Source: Pseudoneurospora amorphoporcata
Taxonomy: Eukaryota; Ascomycota; Sordariomycetes; Sordariales; Sordariaceae
Direction of reading: 5' to 3'
Length of the DNA stretch: 64,000 nt
Assembly: GCA_033297205.1 (NCBI GenBank)
Contig: MU859247.1
Span: forward strand, 1-64,000
The position numbers and the translations under genes are program-made. The stretch's first letter is position 1; every line of letters starts with the position of its first letter. Under the pieces are notes generated by a model. That model was not told where the DNA came from, did not search any database, and saw only the letters and a program-made list of their open reading frames with translations. Shown one piece after another: positions 1-10,662 of this stretch.

Positions 1-988
1 GCTTCCGCTCCGCTTAGCTACAAGTGCATAGTTCACTGTAGCGTCCCTATACTAGTACTATCATCATAGGCTAGTTAGGGTATTGCAGCAAACATACACC
101 TAATTGAGTCTCGCGGTTTTCATGTTAATATATATGCCGGTTCCCCTTTATCGCGTTCGCGTTCGCGTTCCCGTTCTCTAATCCCGCATAAGTACTCTCC
201 GTTCATAAACACTTCGCACAAACATAGACACGCGACACTACAACAGCAAGTCCAATCCAGGATCCAGCCTATTATTACCTTAGGAAGGGTGGGGCCAGTT
301 TGCCCAAACACTCGTGATTCGGGCCGAGACACTTGTCAACGTGCCTTATGTATTCCTGTAAGGGAACCAAGGGTCTCGAAGTTTTTGTGAGGGGGCTGTG
401 TGTGCGGTTTCCATGTCCGCCCTTGAGAAAGCAAACCCTCTCCCTGACTTTGGCGACTCTCTTTACCGAGGTTTGTTGTTGTGTCTCGGAGCCAGCCAGC
501 CAGCCAGGGAATGGGCGACAAGACTTGCTTCATTCTTGATCACGAATACTCTCGCGAACATCAAACCTATCCTTGCGCGATCCTGATAGGTATTGCTATG
601 TAGAACATTTTTCATTGCCTCGAACGTTGTCGTTCGGGACGTGAGACAATGCCCCTATTATACCAATAAATTAACCGTTTATTTTTGCATGTTTGCTGTG
701 TTGATCTCGTCGCTCTAGGAATTGGTATTGTGCTAACAATTCGCGATGTCAATAAAGGCTCGATATCGCAGCCCAAATATCTAGGAAATTTGTTAGTAGA
801 TACTCGACGCCGCAATACCTTGGCGATTCATCAGGGCCAAAACACCATCGTGTGATTTGTGCTGTGTCGCGTCTGAAAAGGAATCATGCCGCTGTGTATA
901 ATGTGTGGAAAACCCCTAGGTTCTCGTTCCATGGCTCCATCACCAACCTGATATAAACCATTGGAGTGTCAATAGGCCTACCGCCATC
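1..988. other. Intergenic, no supported gene
   Basis: No reading frame here has a convincing start, composition or family signature. The only visible structure is a short GCGTTC-type hexamer repeat at about 151-176, which translates as an Arg-Glu run on the minus strand and is a simple repeat rather than a gene. The last few hundred bases are presumably the promoter and 5' leader of the secreted glycosidase starting at 989. Confidence 0.6.
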
Positions 989-2209
989 ATGTGGTCCACC
1001 CTCTTCCGTGCGGCCGCTGCCCTGGCGGTCCTCCTGACGCCCACCATCGTCGCAGTCACCAACCCTCTTCAACTTCACACCCACACAAACGAGCATGCCA
1101 TATCCCGTCGGGGCACAGTTGCCAACGCCCAAGAACACACGACCGACGTCGCCATTACACGCTCAGAAATCCCCCGCCTCGTCATCTACTACCAAACCAC
1201 ACACGACAAGTCGGGCAAGCCAATCTCGATGTTCCCGCTCATCACCGAAAAGAACATCGCTCTCACCCACCTCATCGTCTGCTCCCTACACATCAACAAA
1301 GACGGCGACATCACACTCAACGACCACGTACCCACCCACCCACGTTACGGCACCCTCTGGCAAGAGGCCCAAGTCCTCCGCGACGCCGACATCAAAATCA
1401 TGGGCATGATCGGCGGCGCCGCCGTCGGCTCCTTCTCCAAAGAGACGCTCAACTCAGCCGACGAGACCGTCTTCAACCGGTACTACGGCCAGCTCTGGGA
1501 GACCATCAAGCGCTACGGTCTGCAGGGTCTCGACATCGACGTTGAGCAGCCCATGAGCCAGGAAGGCGTCGAGCGGCTCATCCTTCGCTTGCGAAAAGAC
1601 TTTGGGCAGGACTTCATCATCACCCTCGCCCCCGTCGCCAGCGCGCTGACCATCCAGGGCGCAAAGAACGGCTGGAATCTCAGCGGGTTCGATTACCGCA
1701 AGCTCATGCTGGCGCAGAGCGGCAAGGAGATTGCCTTCTACAACTGCCAGTTTTATTCGGGGTTTGGGAATGCAGGAAATCCCAACCTGTTCCACCAGAT
1801 CATCTCCGACAATCAGGACAGGGCGCTGACGCCTACCAAGGTGGTGATCGGGCAGCTGACAAGCCCGAGGAACGGTGGAGGGTTTGTGACTGCCAGCACT
1901 CTGGCCAACTCTATCACGAGCCTTAGAGACGCGTACGGACAGATTGGCGGGATTGCGGGGTGGGAGTACTTTAATGGCCAGCCGGGAGGGGAGGAGGAGC
2001 CGTGGAAGTGGGCGCAGGTAATGACGGCGATTTTGAGGCCGGACCAGGTGCCCAAGCTCAAGGTCACGATGGAGATGGCGATCAAGTTGACCAATGTGTG
2101 GAAGGAAAGTGCTGCCGCCGGGATGAGAGAGGCGATGGGTGGTGAGGTCAGGGTCAAGGTGCCAGCGTTGGAGCCGACGGTGGATTATATGGCCATGATG
2201 AATGCTTAG
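989..2209 (+). CDS. Secreted GH18 endo-beta-N-acetylglucosaminidase (Endo T type)
   Basis: Intronless, 406 residues. Residues 1-22 form a signal peptide with a hydrophobic Ala/Leu core, and an RR pair at about residue 40 could be a Kex2 cleavage site, so the mature enzyme probably begins near residue 42. The GH18 barrel signature is present: an IGGAAVGSF strand and the catalytic DxDxE as GLDIDVEQPMS. Asp and Glu of the DxDxE are kept; the first Asp of the longer chitinase motif DGxDxDxE is Gln here. The pattern DVEQPMS, APVASAL, QFYSGFGN and GWEYFN matches the Trichoderma Endo T/Eng18B branch, which cleaves the chitobiose core of N-glycans, rather than chitinases. The likely role is extracellular or wall-associated N-glycan trimming. 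The start ATG directly precedes the signal peptide. The last 65 residues lie beyond the barrel and may be trimmed, as known for Endo T. The family call is strong; the exact substrate is inferred. Confidence 0.9.
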   Translation: MWSTLFRAAAALAVLLTPTIVAVTNPLQLHTHTNEHAISRRGTVANAQEHTTDVAITRSEIPRLVIYYQTTHDKSGKPISMFPLITEKNIALTHLIVCSLHINKDGDITLNDHVPTHPRYGTLWQEAQVLRDADIKIMGMIGGAAVGSFSKETLNSADETVFNRYYGQLWETIKRYGLQGLDIDVEQPMSQEGVERLILRLRKDFGQDFIITLAPVASALTIQGAKNGWNLSGFDYRKLMLAQSGKEIAFYNCQFYSGFGNAGNPNLFHQIISDNQDRALTPTKVVIGQLTSPRNGGGFVTASTLANSITSLRDAYGQIGGIAGWEYFNGQPGGEEEPWKWAQVMTAILRPDQVPKLKVTMEMAIKLTNVWKESAAAGMREAMGGEVRVKVPALEPTVDYMAMMNA

Positions 2210-2715
2210 AGGTAGCGAACGGGGGCGTTCGGTCGGCGTTTGAATATGATTTTGCTTCTGTTTCTTTCGTGTTAACATACCTACTTTTGGAATACCTTCT
2301 GCATGGGCATTACTTGGTTGGTATAGAGAAAGCGAAATGGAGACCAATGGTGTTGAGGAAATGGCGACAGGACCCTTGTGGTTGCTATGGTAGGACCCTT
2401 GGACCCCGATGATGCCGATGACGTATGTGCCTTTGTTGTGTTGCAGATCCCCCAAATACTTCCTTTCGCCGCAGTAACACAACCACCCTCAGGTACCAGT
2501 ACTTCAGTCCCCCGATCTTCTTTTTTCTCTGCTAACCACCCTTTTCCCCCATCGTTAAAGTATCACCAACGCCACCTTAAAAGCATCAAGTATCACATAC
2601 GACGTTCAGCTAGCGCTTCAGCATCATATCTCACCGGTCTGATATCATCCCCATCGCACCCGACCTGATCCAGTACCGTCAGCATAGCATCGGGAACTTC
2701 TTTTCCATCCTCACC
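2210..2715. other. Intergenic spacer
   Basis: This is the 3' region of the GH18 gene and the promoter and 5' leader of the next plus-strand gene. Pyrimidine-rich stretches just upstream of 2716 are typical of a fungal transcription start region. No coding segment is recognised. Confidence 0.5.
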
Positions 2716-3843
2716 ATGGCCTGGGCATCCTCCTTTTCCCGTCCGACCAAATCGGACGCCATTCCGCCTCCATACTACCTCCTCCAACAGTTCCAAACCG
2801 ATCCCGAAGAGCCGTACTGCAAAGGCTGCGGCAAGTTAATCGACCCCAAGCGCTCATTCGGTACCATTGGAACTCCCGTTTTGAATGCTGCAGGCCAGAA
2901 GCAAGCAGCAGCCAAAGTCAAGGGATCAAGGCGCGGCGCTAAGGGCCAGGACAAGGATGATGACGATGCTGAAGCGAAGGCGGACCAACACCAGCAGAAG
3001 GAGGCCGCCAAGTTCTGCACATCGAGATGTCGGAGTGAGTCCCATCACAAGAAGTGGGAGGTGAAGGAGCTGGAAAAGCAGATCGAGGAGACGTACGCGA
3101 AGTTGTTGAATGGGGAGAAGGTGGAGGGCATGGAGCAAGTTCCGGAATGTCAAGCGGATGGACGGAAGAAGGGGAAGAATGGTGGAGCGAAGCCAAAGAA
3201 AGGAGAGGGCAGAGTGGTGACGCTAGAGGAGGTAGAGGCAATTGTCTTTGGAAGGGAGAATGATGCGGAGAAGGTGCACGGGAGAAAGAAGAACCGGAAG
3301 TCCAGGGTGTTGACCAGCCTGGGTACCAGCGACGAAGACACTGTGGATGGAGAGTCTCAGTCAAGGTCAACAGAAGCCGGACGACCACCGAGTAGAGACT
3401 CGGCCATCGGCGGCATAAACCTTGACACTCTGCAACTGGACGACAAAGCTGTCAACGACGAGATCGCCCCGCTACCCAAGGGCAAGTCCCATCCGTACAC
3501 CATGGGCGGCCATGAGATTGCTCGTCTGTCTGTCCGCAGCGGCACACGCATTCGGCCTCCCCAAGAGGTCTCGGAAGTCAATGGCAGCGTGGGCGGAGAA
3601 AAGGGGCGGGCTGAGCGGAAGGCAGAGACCAAGGAGATGAAGGAAGAGATGCGGCAAAAGAAAATGGAAGGAGATAGAAAGGCGCAACAAAAGGAGTTGG
3701 TCAAGTCGATGGCCAGGAGAGGAGTGGTGTTTGGGTTTGATGTTGATGGCAAGAAGAAACCTTGCGAGTGCGTGATGCCTGGGGGCAAGGTGGTTGAGCC
3801 ACACTTTGCAAAGGGCAATTGGGGGATTCGGTGGAGGGAGTAA
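2716..3843 (+). CDS. Conserved-type fungal protein with split Cys pairs, function unknown
   Basis: Intronless, 375 residues. The N-terminal third carries two Cys pairs, C35xxC38 in PYCKGCGK and C101xxxC105 in KFCTSRCR. They are separated by a charged, Lys/Asp-rich insert and look like a split zinc-binding unit. This is followed by a coiled-coil-like helix (about 112-135), a long hydrophilic Lys/Glu-rich segment with Ser/Arg stretches, and a compact C-terminus (about 335-375: ARRGVVFGFDVDG, then CECVMPGG and HFAKGNWGIRW). The layout of zinc ribbon, disordered middle and conserved tail suggests a nuclear or nucleic-acid-associated protein, but no named family is recognised. There is no signal peptide or membrane segment. 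The start ATG has a good context (ACCATGG). Confidence 0.8.
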   Translation: MAWASSFSRPTKSDAIPPPYYLLQQFQTDPEEPYCKGCGKLIDPKRSFGTIGTPVLNAAGQKQAAAKVKGSRRGAKGQDKDDDDAEAKADQHQQKEAAKFCTSRCRSESHHKKWEVKELEKQIEETYAKLLNGEKVEGMEQVPECQADGRKKGKNGGAKPKKGEGRVVTLEEVEAIVFGRENDAEKVHGRKKNRKSRVLTSLGTSDEDTVDGESQSRSTEAGRPPSRDSAIGGINLDTLQLDDKAVNDEIAPLPKGKSHPYTMGGHEIARLSVRSGTRIRPPQEVSEVNGSVGGEKGRAERKAETKEMKEEMRQKKMEGDRKAQQKELVKSMARRGVVFGFDVDGKKKPCECVMPGGKVVEPHFAKGNWGIRWRE

Positions 3844-4288
3844 TTGGAGTTAAGCTTCCTGTGCTTTGAGGAAAAAGATCAGGAAACAAAGCGTACCTAT
3901 AGTCTTAGACTACAGTACCAGTGATCGAAACAGACGAATGGAAAAACTGGTGCCGTAGTCCATTGCGTGAAACTTTTACAGGACTGGTTAATTTCTGATA
4001 CGAAGTCGGTAAGTAAAGAGGGTGGCATTGCTGAATTTGATTATTGCAAAGGAAAAATAACACAAGTGATGCGGGAGTTGAAAAGTTGGGACGAGATTAT
4101 CGATAAAATATCAATTACGTAAGCCAGCCGTAGAGGTTGTGGAAGTGGGGAATTTCGACGAGCTTCGACCGCGGTCACGCTTCACCCTCCCCGGTATTTG
4201 TGCTCTCAAACATCGCTACACTTCATCAACCAACAGCAACCGTCCACCGAACCAGCGAATTGCTTGATCCCCGATTTCCATAATCACC
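3844..4288. other. Intergenic spacer
   Basis: AT-richer sequence between two plus-strand genes. It holds the terminator of the upstream gene and the promoter of the Dib1 gene. No coding segment or RNA gene is recognised. Confidence 0.5.
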
Positions 4289-4852
4289 ATGGGCTCCATC
4301 GTTCTTCCCCATCTCGAGACCGGCTGGCACGTCGACCAGGCCATCCTCAGCGAAGACGAGCGTGTGGTGGTGATCCGTTTCGGCCGCGACCACAGTCCCG
4401 ACTGCATGCGCCAAGATGAAGTTCTTTATCGCATCGCCGACAAGGTCAAGAACTTTGCTGTAATGTAGGCCATTTCCCGAGTCCTTATTCCATCCTTCTG
4501 TCAACCGCTGCTGATCTATCGCAATACCAATAGTTACCTCTGCGACATTGACAAGGTTCCTGATTTCAACCAGATGTACGAGTTGTACGACGAGTGCACG
4601 CTCATGTTGTAAGTGCTATCTAACCCCTATGGATCTCGACGGACAGCTACTGACGCGTTCCAATCGCCCAGCTTCTTTCGAAATAAACACATGATGATCG
4701 ATCTCGGCACTGGTGACAACAACAAGATCAAGTGGGTCCTCGAAGACAAACAGGAACTGATTGACATCATCGAGACGGTCTACCGCGGCGCGAAGAAGGG
4801 ACGCGGTCTGGTGGTCAGCCCGAAGGATTACTCGACTAGACATCGCTACTAG
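4289..4852 (+). CDS. dib1: Dib1/Dim1, U4/U6.U5 tri-snRNP thioredoxin-like protein
   Basis: Three exons, 4289-4464, 4534-4608 and 4672-4852, give 143 residues, the usual size of the family (142-143 in yeasts and animals). Introns of 69 and 63 nt have GTAGGC and GTAAGT donors and AATAG and CCCAG acceptors, both in phase 2. The N-terminus MGSIVLPHLETGWHVDQAIL, the IRFGRDHSPDCM turn, YLCDIDKVPDFNQMYELYDE and FFFRNKHMMIDLGTG are the hallmarks of Dim1. The fold is thioredoxin-like but lacks the CxxC redox pair, as in all family members. It acts in the nucleus in pre-mRNA splicing, where it holds the tri-snRNP until spliceosome activation. The C-terminus ends in the family's RHRY. Identity is essentially certain from residue-level agreement. 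Confidence 0.97.
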
Positions 4853-7327
4853 GCGGGCAGTGGCGACATGAACGACGAAAAGAACGAGCGAACGCAGACT
4901 TACGTAATAAGACTATTACCCGACACACATAACAGCACGTCCGAGGCAGGGTGGAAGAGGAGGGTCCCTACGGGCTGTTAGCGAGAGCCGGGTCCTTGGC
5001 TTGGTTCTGACGATTCGGCCCTGTGCTCGTTTGCATGATCAAAGGGCGCTTCGAGGCATAAAGCAGATGAGAAAACCGTGGTTATTTGACGACGAATATG
5101 CGGTGGCTGGTTTGGGTATACACCGAGCCGCGAGCGGCCTCGACATGGTTAGCAAACGAGCGTGGAAACAAAAAGGCAAGCGGAACCATATCAAACAGGC
5201 GTTGAATGTACCTAGCTAATGCTGAGCAGAACCGGTCAGGGAAATTGATGCCATCGCGCTTACCGACGGAGTCCTTCCGATGCTGTCTAAGCGATTCATC
5301 ATTATCCACCGGGCTGCACCAGAGAATGTTCACGGAATTTCACAGATTGTGGCTACGGCTGTCCTGATTGATAAAACCGTTGAGTACTCGACATGGAGAG
5401 TGATGCTGCTCAGCAGCCTTCTTTCGGGCTATTTGGTTGCTCAGGGATGGCGAGATCGACAGCTATTGCGCCGTTTCAGCAGAATCGTGATGTTCGCAGA
5501 TCTGCAATTCAGGGTGGAACAGCTGGTAGAGCTCTTTTTCGCCATCCCAGCTGTTGGATGCCGAGAGGCGGATCCATCAATCTCCTGGACAGCATCATTT
5601 CCGCAATCGACCGTCCATTCGACGCAAACGGTAATCATTGGGACTGAAACACAACATTGTTCCCTCGTACGTACCACGAAGACCCTCGTCACTTCTCACC
5701 TAGCACCAAAATGCGTGGCGCCAATCTTTGGCAGACGTCATCAGGCACGACAGCAGCGAAAGTACCATCGCGGAGAGTCCCCTTTGTGTTTGGTCCTAAA
5801 TCTTCCTCATGATGGGGCTCTTCAACGCCCATGCCGATTCTTTTTTTTTTTTTTTTTTGTTTTTTGATTTTTTTTCCAAGGCCCAAAGACTGTTCCGTCC
5901 TGTGTCGACGGTCCAACCCTGGATGAGGCGTTGTTGGCGTGCATGGAGCGACCCGCAGCCGTTGGGGCTTCAGGGGTAAGGGTTGGGGGACCTCAACTTT
6001 ATTTTCGTTCTCCTGCTGAAGTCTCTTCCGCCTCACCGACTTATTTCTCTTGATCACAACGAAGAAGAGATTGCCTTTTATAAATCGACAAGAGCGGCAA
6101 GCTCTGAAAACTACCTCTATGCACATGCATACCCCTTTTTCCTATCTTGGGGTGCAATCTGACGTCTGCATTGTCACTGTAACCCACCATTTTTTTCTAG
6201 TTGTTGATGCATGGTTCTGGTCGAACGGGCCTTCTTGGCAACCCTTGTTGGGGGTCTTGGCTTTGGAAAGAAGTGTTCATCGACTTCTTTTCTTCCTTCC
6301 ATTTTGAGCTGTCAGGTCAAGCGTTCTCTTTGGGAACTCATAATCATTGCCGCGGCATGTTCGTCATTGCTATTGTGCGGATGATCTGGCCATTCTCATT
6401 CCTCCATCCTCTTGCGGCCGCTGGTTTGAGAAAAGGAGACAAACAACCAACACGCATTGCTAACGCATACCAAGCCCCGTTTCCCATCTCTCCCACGTCA
6501 ATTCCTTGATGGCAGCCTAAACAGTAAGTATACTCCGGCTTTTGCATACTCATCCTTCCACTCGGAATGAACGACTATCGTGAGAATTTTTCCTCGAGTC
6601 TAAAGGACAAGGCCCAACAGCCAATCATAGGACGTAGAGGGCACCCAAAAGACGCAGAATTGGCAGGGTCAAAAACCACGACTCGAATTCGGCCAGGGGC
6701 GACGGGGGGCTCGGAGGGGTCCAGTTTTCCCACCAAGGCGGCCTTCAGGGGTCTGGCTTGCTGTCTTCATTGGGGCCTGCCGTTAGCCCGGGGCCGCCCT
6801 CCCTGTCCGTCCCTGGTTGGCGGTGCCTCCCTCCACTGACCGGGACTCGCACGACAAAATAATGTGGTGAAACCAGCTGCACCATTGATGTTTCCATCTC
6901 CTGTCGTGCAATCCAATCTTTCTCCTCATCCTGTTTCTCACTTCTGGAGACGGGACCTCTTTTCAGTTGCCTCTTTTCAGCGTCATGCGACCGCCCCTTT
7001 CGTGATACCTCTTCCCCACTCATTGGTCCTTCGTTCCTTCGTTTATTGTTCGAAATCCTTTGACGAAAGACTTCAACCTCCGCCGCCACACCGGCCCAGA
7101 CATCGATACAAGCCAGGACAGGGACCGCCTTCCTTGCGACGACTTTGACGCGGGGCAGCTAAAGACCCTCAACACACTTGTACCGAGTCGCTCTTCACTT
7201 ATTTGGCTGTATGCGATAGCCAGCCCTCCCACGAGCGCTCGTTCCATTTCCTCAGGGTAGGAGGTCCTCGCGGATCCTCCTTATCCTTTCTCTCCCACCT
7301 AGGGACTACCGACCACCGCCGCCCATC
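4853..7327. other. Long intergenic region, 2.5 kb
   Basis: No gene can be supported. There is an open frame on the plus strand at 5280-5867, but it ends in a poly-T tract translated as Phe and shows no family features. Visible structures are a T-rich tract at about 5840-5873 and pyrimidine-rich DNA near 6880-7100, probably leader of the DUF3405 gene. The size is typical of long Sordariales promoters. Confidence 0.5.
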
Positions 7328-9220
7328 ATGAGCGGACTCGTCAAGTTTCGCCGAATAATCTTCACCCGACAAGTCCTCATCCCCGTCGCAGCCGTCTACC
7401 TCTTCCTCTTTCTAATTCTGGGGCCATGGTCGCCACGCTGGGCGTCCTCGTACTCCCCATTCACCGAGCCCCCTAGGAAAGGCCCTATTCGCCAACCCAC
7501 CAACTTCAAACCACTACCTCCGCTACAGGACCGTGTCCCGTGCTATGGGCCTCGTGGCCAGTTCTTGTCGCGGAGTCCCGATGACGATTTGAAGGAGGAG
7601 AAGCTCGATGTTGGTATGTTGCGCCTGCTACACCTCCTTCAGGCTTGTTCCCTTCTAACGTGTACTCTCTACCTTTAGCCTATCCCCAGCCCTTCTGGGG
7701 CTCATATGCGACCATCGGTCTCGACCAGACATGGATGACGATTGACGGACGGTACGGACCCTACGGGTACGGCGAGGAGGACAAGTCGTACAACAGGTCC
7801 AAGGTCGACTGGAACAAGGTCAACTGGGGCAAGCTCCAGAACGAATGCTTTGAGAGAAACCGCCATCGCTTCCCCACCTCGGCTACCCCCTTCGATAACA
7901 CTCTTCAGATGGTTCGGCTCGGATACAGAAACGTAACGCGCGTTCCAGAGACTCGCCAGTGGCACGAGTTTAAGAACACAAGGCGAACAGCAATTATCGT
8001 GCGCGCATGGAGAGGATACGACTGGAAGGCCGAGGATCTGCAGAACCTTCGCTCACTGATCGTTGAGGCGTCCTTGAGGACAGGAGGAGAGTATCAGGTC
8101 GTTCTTCTCGTGGATATGAAGGACTATCAACCGTACATCTTTGCGTCTGACGAAAATTACGAGAAGGCTCTCAGCGAACTTGGACTTCCCGCAGAGTTCC
8201 GCGAAATCGCAGTGTTGTGGGATGATCGCCTGCTGGAGAGCTGGTATCCTGATATCGCGGAGCACAGGTAAGATGGTCTGTCCCCGGAGCCGCAAAGGAG
8301 AAGACTAACCGTAATGCAGAACCATGTGGCAAGTGTACCAGCCCGTCCAGCTCTTTTCACTTCACTACCCCGAGTTTGACCACATCTGGCAGGTCGAGCT
8401 CGACATGCGCTTTACCGGCGATGCTGGCAAGTTCCTCGACAAGATGTCCGACTTTGCGCGCAAGGAGCCGCGCAAGCAGGCCTTTGAGCGCGCCATGTTT
8501 CAGCAGATGGAGAACAAGATTGGAGACTACAAGAACTTTTCGGCCGCGGTCAACAGGGCTAACAAGGGTGGAGCATACATCTGGGGCCCTCTGAGCATTC
8601 CCGACATCGATCCTATCGGACCCGAGCCTCCGACCGAGCTGGCGGAAAACGAGGACTTCAAATGGGGTGTCGGTGAGGACGCGGACGTGATCCTTACGTC
8701 GACATGCAACAATGCGCAAAAGGCCGACGCCTGGGTTTTCAAGGAATGGATAGGAGGCTTCAAGGAGGGAGCCAAGACCCCTCGCTTTTTCTGCCCACCC
8801 GCCATTACCAGGACCAGTCGGACACTTCTGCTCGCCATCCACGAGGCGCAACTTGTGAAGGGACTGAGGGCGCCCAGCGAAGCAACGCCGTCCAGCTTTG
8901 CACTCTGGCACGGCCTCAAGCTGAGCTTCCCTCAGCACCCCGTGTTCTGGAAGAGGGAGCACGACGAAGAGACGCAAAATGCCTGGTGGAAGGGCGGGCC
9001 GGCCAACAGCACCGATGGCGTTGGTCCCAACCTGTGGGAGCACCCCAAGGGCATGGGATTGACCTTTTGGTGGGAGAGCGAGTGGCCTAGGCAAATTGTC
9101 GATGCCTGGATGAGCAAGGAGCTGCCCAAGGATGTCGCCCACCCCTGGCTCGTGGTCGAAAAGGACGGCAAGAGATATATGCCGAACATGATGATGCACC
9201 CCATGAAGCACTACCATTAA
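7328..9220 (+). CDS. DUF3405 family type II membrane protein, putative glycosyltransferase-like
   Basis: Three exons, 7328-7613, 7679-8267 and 8320-9220, give 591 residues. Introns of 65 and 52 nt have GTATGT and GTAAGA donors and TTTAG and TGCAG acceptors; phases agree. A short basic N-terminus precedes one hydrophobic span (about residues 14-33), then a Pro-rich stem and a luminal domain, the topology of a Golgi type II protein. The DUF3405 core is seen as WRGYDWKAEDLQNLRSLI, VVLLVDMKDY, WDDRLLESWYPD and, after the second intron, HYPEFDHIWQVELDMRFTG. The last contains an acidic ExDxR cluster characteristic of the family and plausibly nucleotide-sugar or metal binding. C-terminal GMGLTFWWESEWPRQIVDAW is also typical. 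The biochemical activity of the family is unproven; the glycosyltransferase idea is inferred from its topology and fold resemblance. Confidence 0.9.
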
Positions 9221-10662
9221 TGAAGAAGGTGGAGGAACGACGACATAAAAGATACAAATGATGTTATGACGGCTTGTTGAGAAATGGCCGTAACCAACTT
9301 AATCAGACAACAATTAAAATCAACGACTTGAGCACTTGGATTGCAGACATACGCAGAAATGTCGAACTCCTCGGAACGTGTCTCTCACGGCGTCGGGCCC
9401 ATGTCTCTTTCAGAGAGGCTAATTGATTGCTTTACGGAGGTCACGTTCGCAGTAGCAAGTACAGGTTTGCCAATGCCGCAAGACAAGCAGAGCAGAACAG
9501 GACATGACATGACATGACATGTGGCGTACAGCGGGCAGTAAAAACAAAGAAAAGAAAACATGTCTCGGTCAAAATTTGCAGAACCGAGGCGAAGTTCCAA
9601 CAGGCAGGCTCTACTGCACCTAACCTACCTACCTACCTCTCTGCTCATCGTCACCAAACGAGGGAGCTAACCCTCGGACCCATGGTCTCGGCTTTTCACC
9701 ATTCTACCTCGGCAAATCGCACTCTGTTTTATTTCTCACAAACCCCCACCCCCCATTTTTTTATACTTATCATTTCCTCATTATGTTAATGTGTAACTAT
9801 TCCGACTCATGATAGGCGGACGGACGGATGGATAGACGGGAAGGAGATTGGCGATGAAGGCGGTGGGTGGATGGTGACGATTGAGTAAAACAAGAACGTG
9901 TCACTCCCATCTAGGACGGCTTTTGAAACTTTGAGAAGAAAAAGATGCCAAAAAAAGGATTGGGAAAAGGGAGAGAGGACAAGTAAGCAGACGAGCAATC
10001 GAAGAAGAGGATGAGGAAATATGAGGAGGGGATTAGTGGAAAATAAAGTTCGATCGATACCAACCAGGTCTCACAGGCTCCATCCATGTGGTTGGCATTT
10101 CAGCCGAAGCAGCTGCCGTCTTTCTTCCCATATGGCGGCAAGGTGCAGAATGATCTCGGCAAGATGTCGGGACACGTCTAACACGAAAGGGATTATTATA
10201 GAGCGGAGGAGATAACACCGGAAAGCAAGCAGAAGAAAACAACAGAAACACTTGACGTCGGGTGTCCACAGAGTCTGTCCTAGGGCAACAGATACCCCTG
10301 GCGAAGGAAAACGCTCGCGTTGCCTAGCCACCGAATCACCCTGGACATCGCAACAATGGCTTGCGATGATTTACATCAAATCGTCAATCAATCATCAAAT
10401 CACTTCACATCCTAACAATACGACGACCGAGACGTGCACAACGATGCGCTCGAGATGCTACAAAGTGGGTTGTTTAACATCATTATCATATATAAAAACA
10501 TACGAAGCTATACTAATCATACTACCATACGACATTATTCAATCATCAACCTCTTCATCTCGGGACATCCTCTTACTCATCCACACATCATCAAAATTTG
10601 GGTATCAACAACATTCAACAACCACCATTCATTTCCTTTTCACTTCCTCAAATCTTCCACGC
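9221..10662. other. Convergent intergenic region with microsatellites
   Basis: This lies between the 3' ends of two convergent genes. It contains an ACATG pentamer repeat (about four copies, 9501-9521) and a CCTA tetramer repeat (about 9619-9638). No gene is recognised. Part of it is likely 3' untranslated sequence of the OPT transporter gene. Confidence 0.5.
9501..9521. repeat. ACATG microsatellite
   Basis: Four tandem GACAT/ACATG units in the 3' intergenic region. It is a simple repeat with no coding meaning. Confidence 0.9.

Noticed and set aside
5280..5867. 195-codon open frame on the plus strand
   Set aside because: It ends in a poly-T tract translated as Phe, has no family features and lies in a promoter region. 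Openness is likely chance.
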